The translations under genes and the position numbers were made by a program. Positions 61,922-64,000 of a DNA stretch of 64,000 nucleotides are shown here, piece by piece. Source of the stretch: Candidatus Obscuribacterales bacterium (GTDB lineage Bacteria; Cyanobacteriota; Vampirovibrionia; Obscuribacterales; Obscuribacteraceae); contig JAHBVO010000003.1 of the NCBI GenBank assembly GCA_019637435.1, forward strand, positions 868,001-932,000, given 5' to 3'. How positions within the stretch are numbered: position 1 is the stretch's first letter; each line of letters starts with the position of its first letter. The notes below the pieces were generated by a model. It was given only the letters and a program-made list of their open reading frames with translations, was not told where the DNA came from and searched no databases.

Positions 61922-62527
61922 TCAGGCTTTGTCGTTAGGCGCGAGAGCGTCATGCTTCCGCTCCTCCTCTCGCGATGGTGCAGGCGATCCGGCAGTTATA
62001 TCGCTGGAAACTGCTTGCTCTCTGGTTTTCGGTCTTGTTTCTTCCGAAGGGAAGAACCAGATAGCGATAAAGAGAAACGCGATGCCAACATCGATCAATG
62101 CATCCGCGACGTTGAAAACTGGAAACTGCATGAACGCAAACTCCAGGAAATCAGTCACCTTCCCGTGATTGAAGCGATCGATTAAATTCCCAACTGCGCC
62201 ACCAAAGATGCAAGCCATGCCAATCTGTTCCACCACAGGTAGTGGCGCCGTTGATGCGATCCGTTTAACAATCCAACAGCAAATCGCTATTGAGAAAACT
62301 GTCGCGACGACTCCCATAAGTTGACCGTTATCGCTTCCGAGCGAGAAGGCGGCGCCTGGATTGCTGAGCAGATTCAGACGGAGCAGACCAGGAATGAATT
62401 CTTGAGGCTGGCCCATGGTAAGGTTTGTTACGGCCCACTGCTTACTCAACTGATCGGCAGCGATACAACAGAAGACCACAAATGCGATCAGGAAGCTACG
62501 GGCGCCTACCTGCTTAAATCGTGTCAT
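61922..62527 (-). CDS. lspA: lipoprotein signal peptidase (signal peptidase II)
   Basis: A 201-residue membrane aspartyl protease that cleaves prolipoproteins after lipid attachment. Four membrane helices are visible, with the motifs LLSNPGAAFSL, GNLIDR and FNVADALIDVG; the catalytic Asp pair is near 126 and 142. The C-terminus has a soluble tail of about 40 residues beyond the usual end. Its presence fits the lipoboxes at 49723 and 56179. Confidence 0.93.
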   Translation of the reverse strand: MTRFKQVGARSFLIAFVVFCCIAADQLSKQWAVTNLTMGQPQEFIPGLLRLNLLSNPGAAFSLGSDNGQLMGVVATVFSIAICCWIVKRIASTAPLPVVEQIGMACIFGGAVGNLIDRFNHGKVTDFLEFAFMQFPVFNVADALIDVGIAFLFIAIWFFPSEETRPKTREQAVSSDITAGSPAPSREEERKHDALAPNDKA

Positions 62528-62561
62528 TCTGCGGCTCCGCGTCGGTAGTCTCAGCTCGCCG

Positions 62562-63674
62562 TTAAGGCTTTACGTCGCCCGAGGGATCGTCTTTCTTCTC
62601 TTCTTCTTTTATCTCAGTTGAAGGAATGGGCGATGCGTCTTGCAACTTCTGCGGATCAGGTTTTGGCGCGTCCGGTGTCAGCTTGATCGGTGAGGTGTCT
62701 TCATCATCGACTGTTGCTGTTTGAACGGCTTTGGGCTCAGGCGGCGCCTCTTTGGTTTGAGGAACCACGTTCAATCTTCGCGTCAAATACGTCAACCCTT
62801 TGAGGTTTGAACGCGACTTGTCGGTTATTCCGATTGTCGCCATCAGAAGTTCGTTGTGATTCGATGTGTTCGCGTGAATAATGCGCTCCAGGGTTTGATT
62901 ATCAATCGGTCTCCAGAAATCTTTGTGAGGCGGCTGCGGATAGCGGAGCGGCTCGCTCGTGATTGAGCCGACAGCGATCAAATCGGAAGGCAAGTCGACT
63001 TTTAAACGAGCGGAGTATTCTTGCCCCGATTTCACTTGCTCTGGCGCGATGAAGGAGGTGTCGAGCTCCTGGGCAAGTCCGAATGCCACGCGAACTTTTT
63101 CGTAGTCGATTCGGTCGCCGACGATTTTCCATTCCTTGCCCATCTTTCTCAGATAGAGCTGACCTTCGGAGATCGATGAAAGCGAACCCCTGGTGCCGAT
63201 TCCCGGCATAACTTTGTCCGTATTTCCGACTGCTTTGTCTCGTGACTCCACGGTTGCGAATTTACCTTCGACGCGAACTTGTTTCGTCTTCGAAATTGAT
63301 TTTGCGTCCGGATAGGTTTTCCAGAAGTCCTTGGTGAGCTCTTTGACGGCGTTTTTGTCTAAACCGTCGTTGTTGACGTAGTCATCGTGATAGAAGCCCA
63401 TTACCGCATCGAGATTGTGAGCGTTCCACTGTGTCTCGATGTCATTGAGGAAGGCTTCTACTTCCTGGCGTTCTGCCTTGTACTTCTCGTGGTCGGGTTC
63501 CAAACCGTCTGCTTTTGTTTCTTCCGAAGCGGTAGGTGTAGACCCGGTCGCTGTGGCGGCTGCTGCGCTTAGAGTCAGCGTTGAGGTCGTGGTGAGCGCC
63601 ATCAAAAGTGAGAGCGCCAAAAATCCATCAACTTTTGCACGCAATGTTTGCCGCCTGGTGAGCGCTTTGTACAT
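62562..63674 (-). CDS. secreted NTF2-like (SnoaL-type) domain protein
   Basis: A protein of 370 residues. A signal peptide (ALSLLMALTTTSTLTLSA) is followed by an NTF2/SnoaL-like cone domain (about 75-190; VEAFLNDIETQWNAHNLDAV, then KKMGKEWKIVGDRIDY type end). A second region (about 200-310; EQVKSGQEYSARLKVDLPSD) is probably beta-rich, and the C-terminus is Pro/Lys/Asp-rich. GGAGG lies nine bases before ATG 63674. It precedes lspA by 34 bases, so it may lead the operon. Confidence 0.75.
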   Translation of the reverse strand: MYKALTRRQTLRAKVDGFLALSLLMALTTTSTLTLSAAAATATGSTPTASEETKADGLEPDHEKYKAERQEVEAFLNDIETQWNAHNLDAVMGFYHDDYVNNDGLDKNAVKELTKDFWKTYPDAKSISKTKQVRVEGKFATVESRDKAVGNTDKVMPGIGTRGSLSSISEGQLYLRKMGKEWKIVGDRIDYEKVRVAFGLAQELDTSFIAPEQVKSGQEYSARLKVDLPSDLIAVGSITSEPLRYPQPPHKDFWRPIDNQTLERIIHANTSNHNELLMATIGITDKSRSNLKGLTYLTRRLNVVPQTKEAPPEPKAVQTATVDDEDTSPIKLTPDAPKPDPQKLQDASPIPSTEIKEEEKKDDPSGDVKP

Positions 63675-64000
63675 CACCGATCGCCTCCACGATGTTTCAA
63701 AATCGAATAGGTTTGAACCTTTCAAGTTGCCATTATAGCCGCACTGGCGTCTCCAAACCGCGATCCGTTAAGAGTTGCTGCCGAAACTGTCGCATCTATT
63801 CGCACTTGACTAGGGGCGGGTGGCTTAGAAAATGCGGGCGGTGTCCAACTCACGACTCGAATAAAAATGCGCTTATCCTGGCTCTGTCCGCCTTCGCGAA
63901 GCGTTCGCGGTTTCTGCTTCGAGCACAGACTGATACCATGGAATAGGTCGCGGGTCGCAGTTGCGGCGGGTTTCGAAGTGAGCGGCAACGATACTACAAA
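63675..64000. other. region at the right edge with no supported gene
   Basis: Open frames here (such as 63722-63988, minus) lack ribosome binding sites and recognisable families. It should hold the promoter for the leftward operon. I see no RNA gene or repeat. Confidence 0.5.

Overview
The window looks like chromosomal DNA of a Gram-negative bacterium with a strong cyanobacterial flavour. My best guess is a non-photosynthetic relative of the Cyanobacteria (Vampirovibrionia/Melainabacteria, Obscuribacterales-like). This is inferred from gene content: an NblS/WalK-like kinase, a SigF/SigB-type sigma factor, a Ski2-like DSHCT helicase, a HerA-like ATPase, MglA plus PATAN-domain proteins and many secreted or TPR proteins. 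kdsC, lipoprotein signals and an SLH domain indicate an outer envelope. No phage, integrase, transposase or CRISPR array was found.

Layout. 0-4.6 kb: XRE regulator, sensor kinase, sigma factor and tRNA-Pro. 4.7-11.4 kb: DSHCT helicase, then a KdpD-like kinase and its response regulator, followed by an APC-type permease that may carry potassium. 11.5-20.1 kb: secreted repeat protein, SDR oxidoreductase, SRPBCC protein, M50 protease with TPRs, cmk, a SelW/Rdx redox protein with an in-frame TGA, a Rieske oxygenase, a helix-turn-helix/coiled-coil protein and superoxide dismutase. 20.2-24.1 kb: a repeat-rich island (a protein with GQTGQ repeats, then 20-bp and 102-bp tandem DNA repeats). 24.2-36.5 kb: coiled-coil membrane sensor, SWIM-SNF2 ATPase, FAD oxidoreductase with SLH repeats, kdsC, MglA GTPase, PATAN protein and a large lineage-specific protein. 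36.6-44.4 kb: AmrS radical SAM enzyme, small membrane, TPR and secreted proteins, a VIT/vWA protein and rpsU. 44.8-64 kb: EF-G paralogue, aspS, comM, queD, lysC, murA, a lipoprotein cytochrome c, HerA ATPase, tRNA-Leu, a bifunctional-nuclease-family protein, and an lspA-rluD-LapA-like operon preceded by an NTF2-like secreted protein.

The most notable item is the 115-residue SelW-like gene at 16407-16754 (minus strand). Its UGA codon falls exactly at the selenocysteine position of the family motif YCGAUGYK and is followed by a bacterial-SECIS-like hairpin. A standard gene caller would truncate it to a TTG-started ORF lacking the active site. A second gene that size-limited annotation misses is rpsU (57 residues, TTG start). 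The kinase-regulator-permease set, the MglA/PATAN pair and the 102-bp repeat array are the next most interesting regions.
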